Positions 1 through 11,439 of a stretch of 26,424 bases of DNA are shown here, piece by piece. Below the pieces are notes generated by a model. That model saw nothing but the letters and a program-made list of their open reading frames with translations, did not search any database and was not told where the DNA came from. The position numbers and the translations under genes were made by a program. Location of the stretch: NCBI GenBank assembly GCA_048213135.1, contig PS015609.1:1-26424 (forward strand). The letters are read 5' to 3'. This stretch comes from Reclinomonas americana ATCC 50394. Its lineage: Eukaryota > Jakobida > Jakobea > Jakobida. Numbering within the stretch: position 1 is the first letter of the stretch; each line of letters begins with the position of its first letter.

Positions 1-60
1 CCTCTCTCTCTCTCTCTCTCTCTCTCCTCCCTCCCTCCTCTCTCTCTCTCTCTCTCTCTC
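1..60. repeat. CT-rich microsatellite at window edge
   Basis: Nearly uninterrupted CT dinucleotides with a short CCTCCCTCCCT interruption. It probably lies inside the first intron of the minus-strand gene whose first exon ends near 81-85, where it reads as GA on the coding strand. Confidence 0.9.
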
Positions 61-80
61 TGTCTGCACACACACGCAAC

Positions 81-398
81 ATACTCCTCTGGCCACAGTC
101 GAGAGCCCGCAGCGGCCTCCGCAAACGCCTCATCATCATCCTGCAGCGGACGCGCAGGCACAGGCACAGGAGGAGCAGGAGAAGGACTTCTTGCGCGAGG
201 CTGCGGGGAGGCGCGCGAGAGGGAGGCACGAGCGTCACCGGCGGAGAAGAAGTGGTGCGCAGAGTCGGCGAGCGACGGGATCTTGTCGTGCGGGTCGGGC
301 GAGAGAATGAGCCCGTCGCGGAAGTGCACGTCGAGGCCGTGTGGCGCGTAGATGCGGTCGACGCGAGAGAGAGTGGCTTCGAGACTCGGCACGGTCAT
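81..398 (-). CDS. Unidentified protein, first coding exon only (partial)
   Basis: An ATG at 398 (minus) opens a GC-rich reading frame of about 105 codons that runs to the window edge region. The protein starts MTVPSLEATLSRVDRIYAPH and is followed by a Pro/Ser/Ala-rich stretch and a short acidic run (DDDE). I recognise no domain. Two donors fit: GTATGT at 84 (exon end 85) or, four bases on, GTTGCGTG at 80 (exon end 81). The second matches the unusual donor motif seen elsewhere in the window. The next exon lies outside. The gene is divergent from ATG2, with about 1.17 kb between the two starts. The start was chosen because the frame has GC-rich, coding-like composition and the ATG follows a CAGCAGCC leader. 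Without the rest of the gene the product cannot be named. Confidence 0.5.
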
Positions 399-782
399 GG
401 CTGCTGCTGGGAGAGAGAGAGGGCTCAGTGTTTTCGTGAGCGGCTCTCAAAATTTCAATCGTAGACTTTGGCGCGTTGTTTACGGTTTTCTTGCTTCCCA
501 GCGATAGCAACTGCCTTCGTGTCTTGTGCCAACAATACTCAAATCGTGTTCCGTGTGGCTGTACTCGTGCGTTTAGAGGAGTTCCGTGTCGCAATCGAGC
601 GTCGAAATCGAATTCGAATTCGAGATCGCGCGCGACCGAGAATAACTGTGCCTGGCCAACTGACAAGCAACAGCTAGCTGTCTTGATGACCAAGTGGAAC
701 CATATCCAAAACACCAACACAAACACGAATCTTGAGGCAGCAGCAGGTTCCTTGTGTGTGTGCGGTCGCTCTCGGAGCTCTG

Positions 783-803
783 AACAAGTCGAGAACTGCG
801 ATC
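783..803 (-). repeat. GATCGCAGTTCTCGACTTGTT element, copy 1
   Basis: Read on the minus strand, this 21-mer is identical to 22580-22600 read on the plus strand. It lies about 390 bp upstream of the minus-strand gene starting at 398, and so in the same orientation as that gene. Confidence 0.7.
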
Positions 804-943
804 TTTATCGATACCGCGGCCAACTGTGCATGGCCGACAAACAAGCAACAGCTGTCTTGATGGCCAAGTGGAACCATATCCAAAACGCCAACACAAATAC
901 CAGCGGCAGGTTTTCTTTTCGCTCTCGGAGCTCCGAACAATTG

Positions 944-962
944 CAAGTCGGGAACAGCGATC
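944..962 (-). repeat. GATCGC...CGACTTG element, copy 2 (diverged)
   Basis: The minus strand reads GATCGCTGTTCCCGACTTG, a diverged version of copy 1 located 159 bp further upstream. It marks the end of the second unit of the tandem duplication. Confidence 0.55.
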
Positions 963-1268
963 TTCACCGTGCGCATAATTGGAAACCTGCCGCATTTCGT
1001 GCAGCGCGCTGGCAATTGCAAGCCCGTTGGAGAAACCGCTGATGGCTTCTTTCCCCCAAGTCTTAATCGACTTCGAGAAATGGGATACGCGTACTGTACA
1101 GCGAGCGAAGATCGGAAAGCGTCGAAACGGTGGAATTCGAATTCGATCGCGATTTCCACAACAGCTTGCTCACAGTGACCGCTTCTATCGCCAGAGACTT
1201 CCGCAATATTCTATACGTGTCTCCCATCCACCTACGACCGTCGCCAGTCGTCGCAGATCGCGATCGTT

Positions 1269-1284
1269 CCGATATTGATATCGG
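1269..1284. promoter_or_regulatory. Perfect inverted repeat upstream of ATG2
   Basis: CCGATAT, a TG spacer, then ATATCGG: a perfect 7-bp inverted repeat about 285 bp before the ATG2 start. It may be a site for a dimeric DNA-binding protein. That role is only inferred. Confidence 0.35.
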
Positions 1285-1568
1285 GATCAAATGTCGCACA
1301 CGCCACTCTCCGTTCCCAGTCCGGGTGGCACCCACCTGCCCTGACCACGCAGCCGCCTTTGAGACACCATGGACTGCGCACTCAATCAGGTCCATCCATC
1401 ACTCGCCAAAAAAAGTCCGCCAAATGGATGACTCACCAAAAAAAACACAAACACAATCACTCTCGGCACAACCGCACGCACCGGAGTCGATTCGCCAACA
1501 GACACACACTCTCTTACACACACACTCTTACACACACTCTCTCTCACTGCCCGAGTGCCTCGAGTGCG

Positions 1569-4500
1569 ATGGCCGCACGTCGCGTGGTCAAGTTCATTCT
1601 CAAACGGTACACACACTCACTCACACTCAATCATCATCATCTTCTCTTTGTGCTCAACTTCTCTCTTAATGTGTGCGTGTGTGACTCAGCGTGCTGGGGA
1701 GCTTTCTTCGCTATGACCTGACAACAGATCAGTTGCGTGTGGGCCTCGTGTCGGGCGAGGTCGAGCTGAGACACTTGGAGCTCAATCACAAGGTGCGCGC
1801 AACATCAGTGTGTGTCTCTCTCTGTGTGTGAGAGAGATAGTGTCAGAGAGTGTGCTCCATGCGTGTGTGAGGAGAGATCACATTGTGATTGATTCTTCCT
1901 CGTTGACCGACGACACACACCCATCAACGCATCTGTGTGTGTGACAAAGACAGAGACATACACACACACACGTACTTTGTACACGCACTGTGCGCTGGTC
2001 GTGCGAGACATGTGTGTTGCCGGAAAAAGCCTATTGCTGCTGACAACAACTGTAGGCGATCAATGAGCTGGTGTCGGGCTTGCCTTTGCGACTGGTCACC
2101 GGCTACATTGACGCGGTGAAGGTCACCATTCCGTGGTTCAGAATCTTCAGCGATAGTCTAACACTGGAGCTGGACGGCATCAATCTGGTGTTTGAGTCGC
2201 AAGGTGCGTGCTGTCCTGTCGCTTCTCTTCCCTCCGTCCCCACTGTGACTGACTCTGTGTGGTGCGTGTAGCGGAGTCGGTGGACGCTGCCGTGGCCAAC
2301 ATTATGCGCTCCATGGAGCACTCGCAGTTCAATCCGTCGTCCATTCTCATTGGTGATTTCCGCGCGGAGGAGCTGGAGGCGGAGTTTGCCAAGCAGGGCG
2401 ACGACGGCTCTTCTGCGGCCACCGACTTTGATGATGAGGAGGAGGAAGAGGACGAGGACGATGAGTCGACGGGGGATGGCGTGTCGGTGCTGGCGCAGAT
2501 GATTGAGCGGATCATGGCCAACTTCAAGTGCACCATTCGCAGCCTCTCCATTCAGATCACCATTCCCGACGGCGCAGGTGGCCATCGTGCCCTGACGCTC
2601 GTCGTGCCCGAGATGCAGTATTTTGATCAGACTCCGCGCACGAATGGCAGTTGCGTGACAGCTGTTTCTCCCCCTCGCCTCTCCTCTCCTCACGTGAGTT
2701 GGCGCAGGAATCATGCCTGGTGCCGCGCACGTCAAGTCGCTGGAGTGCCGTGCATGGTACATCACGATGCACTCAAAGCCGGCGGCGCTATACGATGGCT
2801 TCGACGACATTGAGGGTGAGCCGGTGAGTCCGCACTCGTCGGGCCTCAGCGAACACATGTCGGCATCGGTCTTCTCTGGCGACTCGGCGGCATTTCCCCC
2901 CGCCACCGAGGTGGAGGGCACGGAGCGCGATCCGGTGATGCTCATGCGCGCCGACGAGGGTGCCACCACACGTTTCACCATTCGCTTCACTCCGTCGTTG
3001 GGCTCCGTCGGTGGCGCACCGTCGTCATCGGCGGCAGCGGCGGCGGCGGCGGCCAATGGCGGCTCGCAGACTCACATTGACCTGTTCACCGAGGCCCTTG
3101 ACATCGTATTGACGCCACACTCGGCGTCGCTCATTGGGATCTTTCTGGAGTACTTGTCGCGTGAAAACCGCTCCCACCAGGAGATGTTGGCCAGCGCCAG
3201 GTTTGCGGATTGTGGCGTCTCTTCGGGTGATGAAATATATCTTCTCACTTGTGTGTGTAGCATGCACCGATCTTCGGCTCAGAGGCAGCGGTTACATGCG
3301 TTTGTGCGAGAACAAGCGGACTTGGCGACATCCCGTGTCGCCATGTCCTCGCGATCCATCACCAGCGACATGTTCTCCGAGTGTGAGACTGTCACGTCGT
3401 CCATGAATGGCTCACTGTCGGATAATAGTGGTTCGTAAGCGGCTCCTGTGTGANNNNNNNNNNNNNNNNNNNNNNNNNNNNNNNNNNNNNNNNNNNNNNN
3501 NNNNNNNNNNNNNNNNNNNNNNNNNNNNNNNNNNNNNNNNNNNNNNNNNNNNNNNNNNNNNNNNNNNNNNNNNNNNNNNNNNNNNNNNNNNNNNNNNNNN
3601 NNNNNNNNNNNNNNNNNNNNNNNNNNNNNNNNNNNNNNNNNNNNNNNNNNNNNNNNNNNNNNNNNNNNNNNNNNNNNNNNNNNNNNNNNNNNNNNNNNNN
3701 NNNNNNNNNNNNNNNNNNNNNNNNNNNNNNNNNNNNNNNNNNNNNNNNNNNNNNNNNNNNNNNNNNNNNNNNNNNNNNNNNNNNNNNNNNNNNCCCCTCC
3801 TTCCCCCCCTTCCCCCTTCTTTCCCCCTTCTCTCCCCACCCCACAGGCCCCGTCCTCGCCGGTCCCGCCTTTGATCGACCGCGTCCACCCCCAGCCGGCA
3901 GCTCGCTGGCCATGAAGTTGCAAATCATGTCGATTCGCGTATTCATCCTGTACAGTCCAATGGTGACGACGCGCGATGTGTGGTTTGCGCTGGCACATGG
4001 TGAGAAGCGGGGCGGGTGGGGAAGTGGAGAGATGTGGTCATTGGTAGAAGTGACTGACCGTGGCGGCGCAGACACGGATCCGTCGGCACACCGACCAAAC
4101 GGTCGTCTGGAGCCCTCGCTGGTCACGTCGATTGACGAGGACCACTTGGTGGTGGCGGCACGCAATCTCATTCTCCAGTTCGAATCCGGCAGCCAGGAGT
4201 CGCAGACGCCGATGCGCCTCGACATTTCATGTAGTGGCTTCGATCTGGTGGAGCGCCTGTTTGAGGGCTACGAAGTTCGTTTCCGGCGGCATCACGCATA
4301 CGGCCACCCGAAGTTGTCGGTGCACGACATTATGTCGTCGTTTGCCGGCCCCATGCATCGTGAGGCCGCACCAGGGTCGGGACGGAGGTGTGTATACACC
4401 ATTGGCGTCATCTTTTTGTTCTGTTTCTTCTCTAAAAACATGGTGTCCACCCCGCAGAGAGATCTACGCTCGTCGAATTCTCGAGTTCACCGCCCAGTCG

Positions 4501-7500
4501 CCGTTTGCATCTGGTGGCGCTGGTCCATCGCGACCGCAGCAGGAGGCCTTGCGCGTGCAAGTGCAAGAGGTGTATCCGGAGGAGCACGAGCGGGATCGAC
4601 GTGACGGTGAGTTTGTTTTGATGGAAGGGTGTTCTGTTGGTATGCCATCGCTCAACGCCGCCCATCCGTCCCACAGTGGCCGACACGCACGTGGTCATCT
4701 CCACGCAGCCGCTTCGCTTCACGTGGGACCTGATGTTCACGCAGCGGCTGGCCGATTTCTTCTCCTGCATCGATCGCAGCAAGGCCGACCTGCTCAGCAA
4801 GGTGGGAGTGGTGCCGGTCGACGCCGAGGGCTTCCCGGATGACTCGCCCACTGATTTTCTGGAACACACCGAGTCATCTGACGGCTCAAGTAGTGTGCCA
4901 TCGGGCATGTTTCGTGTTGTCTCGCGTTTTCATTTCCTCTCAGTGTGTGCGAGAGTGCTAACACGGTGTGGTGTGCAGACGACCACTGTCGAATCTCGCT
5001 CGCGACATTGGCGCGCACGAATCCATGTTGGCGCAGAAGAGAGCAGCAGTTTCGTCGCGTCTGCTGGCTTACACACCCACTCAACGCGCCTTCTCACACA
5101 AACATGATCCATGTGCAGCAAAAGGCCGCCCGCCTCTACTTCCGTGTGGAGAGTCCCACACTCCACTTGTGCATTCAGTTCCCCGAGGTGGTCGACGATC
5201 GCATCCCCATAAGCACACGCTTGCGGTCAGACGAGCTGGTGGCAGTCGGTCACCAGGTGGCGTTTTCGTTTGACACTTCGGGTCGGCAGCACTCGTCACG
5301 CGTGTTCCGCACCGTGTTTGGCTCGCTGGTGGTGGAGCTCGGTGGTGCGTCGTGCGATGGGTGTCTGTCTCTTTGCAGATTCTTGTATTTCTCACTTGCC
5401 CTGCCGCACGTGCAGCTGAGGGATCGCGTCGTCGCATTGCCGAGGCGGTGATGGTACCGAGCAGTTCATCGTTCAGTGGACCAGCCATGCCCACGCTGGA
5501 CATTGTGATGCGCCCGTCGGCCACTGTGCGCGCACAGCACATGATGGCATCATGTTGCGTCTCGAGTTGATTGCCACTCTCTGTTGCGCGATGAGACCAC
5601 CACTGACATGCGCGTGTCGCACAGCAATTGTGGACCCGAGTCAGATGGCCGTGCGGCGCGATGAGGATGTCGCGTACACAGCAACGCCGGAACCATCAGC
5701 AGTGCGTTGACAGTGGGCATTCATTTCACGTGCGCGTGAGCTCACTTTGCACGCAACGGCAGGTGATGATAACCGGCATGAAAGAGGATCGGGGCAACCG
5801 GCACGAGGACCCCGAAGTGGAGGAGCACGACGAGGAGAGACGACGGGATGCGCTCTTTCGTGCTGCGGTCTGTGTCATTGTGCGCTTGCATTCATGTCAC
5901 CTCCACGCATCTCACACGCAATGGCACCACAGGAGACGGCCGTGCGTCTGGACCTGCCAATGGTGACTCTGGATGCCGACCACCGCGACTTTGGTCTGTT
6001 CCAGGAGCTGCTGGATCTGGTGACGTTTTTCGGCACCGAGCCGTTCTCGGAGCCCAAGGTGTTTGGCTCTGTCGACACCGCCTTCTCCGTGTTCCACAGC
6101 CGCGCAGCACCACCAGAAGTCGATCCGAATCTCAAGCCCAGTGTGTCGGTGGTGTTCGATGTTGGTCGCTGTGTGGTGCGCCTGCGCGAGGACGGCGCTC
6201 TGAACGATCCGGTGGCGTTGGCTCATGTTATTGTGACCTCGGTGACGGACTCGTTGCTGGCACCGGCCGACGACGCCTCTTCGCCGACTGCGCCGACACT
6301 GCTGGATCAGATGACGGAGGAGGCGCGTGTGATGAAGCGCGCCCGCATATTTGAGATCGAGGGCAACATGCTCGTGCTAGCCATCAATGTGTGGACTCCG
6401 GGATCGGAGCTGGCACAGAGCGGCGCCATTGAGGCACGACAGCTGACCACCACCGTGGAGACGGCGATTCGTGTCACCGACGTCAAGCTGACGGACCGGC
6501 TCATTGATGGGCGCTCGTTCCCCGTTTTGCAGTCGTTGTCGGCGTTGAATGATGTTGCGTGATTGCGATGCACTGCTGATTTATTGTCTGCTGTTTCTCA
6601 TATCCATCGCTCAGCCGATTCGCCGAGCATGTCGTGCCGTCATTGGCAGTGTGGTGGTCCGCCGCAACAACCTACTCAAGCTGCTGGACACCAGTATCCG
6701 CTTCTCGTTTGAGTCGCTGTTGATGTCACACTTTGTGGCTCCGGAGGACTGCAACTGGCTGCTCCGCCTCATCGACTACTTGGACTGGACGCTGCCAAAG
6801 ACGCCGGTGAATGTGTTTACGCCAATGTTCCACATGTTGCGTGGCGCGCGATCTCTGCCTTTTTTGTTCGTGCCTTCTCTGCCTCCTCACCTTGTGCCTG
6901 CACAGCGATTCATCTCGTGCCCTGGACAGCAGTGACGCGCGCTCCATGTCGGAGCAGACGATGCAAAAGTTTAACCAGCTATCGCTCGACTTTTCCAATT
7001 GCGCCATCGAGTACACTCCCGAGAGAATATACAAGCGAGCGGTGATCACCATTGAGCGCTTCCGCTTCTCGACGCAATTCTCCGCCAATGCCGAGTCACT
7101 GGCGTTCCGCTTCCGGTTTGAGGATGCCACGCTCCACCTGCTGCGCTTGTTTGGCGATCAGTTTCGTTTTTTTCCTCTCTCCTGTCTTTTCTCATGGTGT
7201 TGGCGACTCATTGTGCGATGAACCAAGCAGACGACGCCCACCGTATGCGTCCTCGAGTGACATGGGCTCCTCGTCCGGACTCGGCAGTGTGTACGAGCGC
7301 TTCCGCACGAGCCTCGCGCAGCTACTTCGACACGCGCGACCACAGCAGGCAGACGCTCTCGTGTTCCGCCGGCTCATTGAGGTGCGCATGCCTTGCTTGC
7401 ATGTGTGTGCGTTTCGTTGCGCTGAGAACTCACTCCCTTGCGCGCCGCAGAACCTGGGCTTCGTGCAAGTGGCGTCACTCGACAACTTTGACATTACGCT

Positions 7501-10500
7501 GAGTCGGAATCGCGGAGTGGCCGCCGAGACTCGCATTCCTCTTGTGGTTGCGTTGCATCAGAGCCTGCATATCACTGGCGAGGTGACTCACATATGCTGC
7601 TGTTGCTGACAGGTCGAGTGCGCCAACTCGATGGTGCGGCTCGGCGTGTGTGCCGACTCGTTCGAGGGCCTGCTCAGTTGCATCACTCACTGGTGGACGA
7701 TGCGCGACCTGTTCCCCGAGGATGCCGGTGAAATTGTGGCCCCGCCCCCACCGGCGGTCGCCAGTGCAGCGGCGGCGGCGGCGGCAGCAGCCGGAGGCAA
7801 CGGCAGTCCGTCGTCACGACCGCGAAGATCCACGGTCAAGGATCGATCGACAGCCGACGTCAAGGTCATGGCCGTGCCTGACACGGACGTGGAGGCTGCT
7901 GTGCGGGCAGCCATGGCCACTCGCTTGCCAGGAATGGCACGTGGTCGCGGTCCTGTGCTCGACGATGATGTGGCGGCGTCGGAGGCGCGTCTCAGCCGCA
8001 ATGCGTTCATTCGCGACGACCACTTCCCACCATCGGCTCCCAACAGTGCGCGTGAGCCGACCTCGGCACGGAGAGCGAACCAGTACACACCTCGTGCTGG
8101 GCACTTGAATGGTAAGACAGCCTCTCAAGTCCGCGCCTCTCGCTCGACGCACTCAATCAATGGGCTTGCACAGTGGCCGACTTTGATACTCTGGAGCCGC
8201 AAGTGGGCATGTCGAGCACGATTCTGGATCTGGAAGACGGCCCACTCGTGTACATGGACCGCCTCGGTTTCCCCGATTCGGAGGAGGATGAGGGAGCGGA
8301 GAGAGGAGATGATGAGGATGAGGAGGAGGAACAGGATGGGGATGAGGAAGGGGAGGAGGAGGAGGAGGAGGAGGACGAGGAAGATGAGGGTGTGCGGGTT
8401 AGAGGCACACTCAGCGAACTGGAGGCCAGTGAGGACCAGTTCGAGGGTGCGTCTTGTGCTCTTTCTTCACGCCGTGCACAGGTCGAATCTCATAATCAAC
8501 GTTGATGATGCTTCAATAGATGCCGAGGAGGGCGAAGTGGCGAGTCTGGGATCCGCAGCCTCGAGCCGCAGTCGACGATCGATGCAGTCGCGTGGTTCTC
8601 GGTTCGTATTCGTGTCCATGTACGACGATACTGTGTGCATCACTTTCACACGGCGTGCTGATGCAGGCAATCCGCGCACGTACCGGCACTGCCACCCATG
8701 TCGCGCGCACCGAGTCGTGTGGTGGTGGCCACGGAGAGCCCGGTGCCGCCGCTGGTGCCAGCGTCGCGGCCGGCTCCCTCCATCACATGGGCGGCTCCAG
8801 CGAGTCAGCGACAGGCCTCGGCACGCGGGAGTCCGCTCGGGCGACGAGCGCACCCCATGTCGTTGTATGGCGGCAACGGCACAGGCGATCGCATGGTGGT
8901 GTCGATCAGGCAGGAGAATCCCGTGATTGCGCGCAATGAGGCCGCACTGGCCAGCCTCCGCGTGCAGCCCGTCTACTTCCAACGGCCAGATCCCAACTCT
9001 ACCGATGAGGAGTTTGAGTTGCCGATGGGGTGCGTCATAGGCACGGAAATGTTTCCTCAACTTGTCTGCTTGCTGACTCATTGCCTGTCACGCTACAGAT
9101 ACCCAAAGCCGGAGTTTGGCCTGTTGTTCCGCGGCGTGTCACTGAGCTTGACGTTGTACAGCGGATCGGATTTCGACCGCACGGCCGAGGAGACGCTGCT
9201 GGTTGCCTCGCTGGTAAAGCAGCGTCGTGTGGCGAGGTAAGTGGGGTGGCGAAGGAAAATGGGGAGTAGCGCCTTTTCGCTGACCAACACTCGATGACAG
9301 GCGTCGCATGCAAGCCGGTCAGCGTCCTGCGCCGACGGCGGCGGCTGGTGGCGCTGCCGACGCGTCCGCAGCAGCGGGGGCAGCTGCGGCTGGCTCTGGT
9401 TCTGGCGCTGGTGGTGGTGGTGGTGGTGCGGCTGCCACTGGCTCCTCGCCCCCCAATGGCAATGGGGTGGCGGCGCAGCAGCAGCAGCAGTCGGTGTCGC
9501 GCTCACATACCAACTGTCTCGAGCTGCTGCTGGTCGACAATCGCATCTCGCTGTACATTTTCCCGCCCGCCAGCTCACGGCAGCTGCGCGTGGTGGCCGC
9601 CGTGCGCGAGTTTGAGGTGCTTTTAATTTGGTGTGTCGCTCTTCTCGCTGGGGTGTGACTACTAACGTACGTTGCAGGTGATTGACCGAGTGGCGCTGTC
9701 GGAGAGCAACAAGTTGCTGTGTCTGTGGCGCACCTCGCGGCACGCCAAGTCGCACCGCCACATGATCCAGTTGGCGCTGGATTTGGTGCGACCGATGCCC
9801 ACCATTGCCGACGAGGAGATTCAGTTTAGGGTATGTGTTCACTTCGTGTGATGATGGTCTTGCATATCTTGTATGCTGATTGTTTGTGGTGCAGATTCGC
9901 GAGATTGCGCCGCTGCGTGTGAACGTGGATCAGGACACACTTGATTTCGGGCTGCGCTTTGTCACCGATATGCTGGATACTACAGGCGAGCGCACAGCGC
10001 GTCGTTGCGTGTTCCTCTCGAGACAGCACAATGTTGCTTGTAGTCTGCAGCACTCACTCGTTCTCCATTGAACAGTGGCTGAGGCAGCGGATCGCGCCAG
10101 TCGGTCGAGCGAGGCGCACCATTACTTGGAGTTTGAGCGGCAGATGCAGGAGAGCAGTGCGGAGACCATTGCGGCGCTCGACAACTTGGGTCCTCATATC
10201 CGTTGCGTGCTGTGCCTGCTCTCATGTGTTTTTCTCGTGCTTGCGACTGACTCGATATATATGGCTGCGTGCAGAAATCTTCGAGATGCCCGACATTTGG
10301 GTGCGTGTCGACTACCGACCGAAGCGCGTCAATTACCCCGGCCTGTTGCGTGAGGGACAGTACTTTGAGCTGATGAATTTCATCCCGCTGGCCGGTGTGG
10401 AGTTGAAGTTGAAGCGCTCCGCCCTGCTTGGCGTCGACGGGTGGGGCTCGCTGGGCGCCGAACTGTCGTCGCGCTGGGTCTCCGACATTTGGCGTCACCA

Positions 10501-11325
10501 GTGGAGCAACTGTTTGTCTGGCCTGCCTGCCGTGGGTTCGCTCATGCGTGTCACCGAGGGCGCCGCCGACTTGCTGGTGGTCCCCGTGCAGCAGTACCGC
10601 AAGGACCGGCGATTGTGGCATGGTGAGTGTCTCTCTCTGACGCTCGCACACACAGTCCTTTCCTGGATACTCACTCGTGTGCCTTTTTTTCAGGTCTGCG
10701 CAAGGGCGCCGCGTCGTTCCTGGCCAAGGTCACCGCCGAGGCCAGCGATGTGACGGCGCAGGTGGCTGGCGGTGTGGGCAGTCTGCTCAAGTTCGCCGAT
10801 CGCAAGATCTCTGGCGCTTCGTCGTCCACCACCACAACAACGACAACAGCCGCCTCTGGATCGGGTGCAGCTGGAACGGCGGCGGCAACTACGGCGACGG
10901 CCGCGGCTGGTGGAAGTGGGGCTGCGCCGGAGATGCGGCAGCCGCGAGGTGCCATGGAGGGTCTGGAGCAAGGCCTGTCGAGCATCACGCGTGGCTTCCG
11001 CGACGGTGTCAAGACGATTGTGGCGGTGCCGTTTGAGGAGTACCAGCGCGATGGTGCCACGGTGAGCGTCGTCGCGGTTGTGAAGAGATGTGTGTGTGTA
11101 CTTGCGCTCATGCCTTCAATCTGTGTGCAGGGTGCTCTAAAGTCGGTGATTCGCGCGGTGCCAGTGGCGGTGCTGAAGCCACTGATTGGTGTGACGTCGG
11201 GCGTGGGGCGCATGATGATGGGAGTGCGCAATGCGGTGGACCCGTCGCGAATGGTCGACAATGAGGATGTGTATCGTGAGGCGTCGGGGTCGTCTTCACG
11301 CTCACGTCAGTCGCGGAGACGATAA
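1569..11325 (+). CDS. ATG2: Autophagy-related protein 2 (bridge-like lipid transfer protein), 32 visible exons
   Basis: ATG2 bridges the ER and the growing phagophore and moves lipids between them, working with ATG9 and WIPI/Atg18 proteins. Exons: 1569-1606, 1690-1792, 2056-2203, 2272-2649, 2708-3200, 3261-3434, [gap], 3847-3999, 4072-4387, 4458-4606, 4677-4908, 4979-5048, 5119-5344, 5416-5565, 5625-5701, 5763-5879, 5933-6553, 6615-6835, 6906-7160, 7231-7381, 7451-7546, 7613-8111, 8174-8446, 8520-8601, 8667-9029, 9099-9236, 9301-9616, 9678-9830, 9895-10003, 10076-10201, 10275-10622, 10694-11061, 11131-11325. The visible coding sequence gives about 2,380 residues, longer than yeast (~1,590) or human (~1,940) ATG2. 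Residues 1-96 are a Chorein_N domain (FLRYDLTTDQL, then TIPWFRIFSDSLTLELDGI). Family landmarks follow: VCADSF in exon 21, YFQRPDPNSTDE and LYSGSDFD near residues 1775-1819, EFEVIDR, PLRVNVDQDTLDF, ELKLKR, QYRKDRR and GLRKGAASF, then the AVPVAVLKPLIG tail. Ala/Ser/Gly runs and a Glu/Asp tract (8270-8400) are insertions. Least certain boundaries: 2650, 4909-5118, 5566-5932 and 8439-8520. Confidence 0.93.
3454..3793. other. Assembly gap (340 N) inside ATG2
   Basis: A run of N between ATG2 exons 6 and 7, flanked on the right by a C/T-rich tract. The flanking exons end in phase 2 (donor GTAAGC at 3435) and start in phase 1 (after the AG at 3846), so they cannot be joined directly. Confidence 0.95.
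8270..8400 (+). repeat. Exonic GAG/GAT-rich tract encoding an acidic stretch of ATG2
   Basis: Purine-rich near-repeats of GAG, GAT and GAC in exon 22 encode a run of Glu and Asp with a few Gly. It lies between the VADFDTLEP segment and the YFQRP motif, in a region expected to be a disordered loop in ATG2. Confidence 0.8.
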
Positions 11326-11439
11326 TGATGTTTTGTGAAAAGAGAGTGTGTGTTTCAATAATGAAGAACAAAGCTAGCTCCTGTTTACGTGTGGAGGATT
11401 TGCTGCGGGGGGTGTTTTCACTACAGACGGGCGACGAGC
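11326..11439. other. Convergent intergenic spacer of ATG2 and BBS7
   Basis: Only 114 bp separate the two stop codons. No canonical AATAAA is present on either strand, so the two 3' UTRs probably overlap or use variant polyadenylation signals. Confidence 0.7.

Larger units (their letters stand above)
644..964. repeat. Tandem duplication (644-805 and 822-964) in the intergenic region
   Basis: Copy A (644-805) and copy B (822-964) share AACTGTGC, an AGCAACAGCT..GTCTTGATG core, GGAACCATATCCAAAAC and CTCTCGGAGCTC, in the same order. Copy B is slightly shorter and carries substitutions. Both copies end in the GCGATC element described separately. They are direct repeats about 160-178 bp apart. Confidence 0.8.
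399..1568. promoter_or_regulatory. Divergent intergenic region between the 398 gene and ATG2
   Basis: No convincing gene in these 1.17 kb. Base composition is less GC-rich than in the genes, and short palindromic motifs are common: GAATTCGAATTCGA at both 609-622 and 1134-1147, and an inverted repeat at 1269-1284. A block at 644-805 is repeated at 822-964. Both promoters should lie here, but no TATA box or other core element is convincing. The last 200 bp before the ATG2 start are CA/CT-rich. Confidence 0.6.

Noticed and set aside
235-1159. Two long overlapping minus-strand open frames in the ATG2 upstream region
   Set aside because: Their length and repeated peptides come from the duplicated DNA block. 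One overlaps the real exon at 81-398 in another frame, there is no domain, and no intron structure supports them.
3412-4604. Open frames running through the N gaps (also at 13382-13475 and 15580-16479)
   Set aside because: Unknown bases cannot be read as coding. These frames are open only because N codons contain no stops.
8439-8481. Alternative ATG2 intron with a GTTCGA donor at 8439 and acceptor at 8481
   Set aside because: It keeps frame but is only 43 bp, shorter than the other introns. The GTGCGT donor at 8447 with the acceptor at 8519 gives a typical 73-bp intron, also in frame. Not fully excluded.
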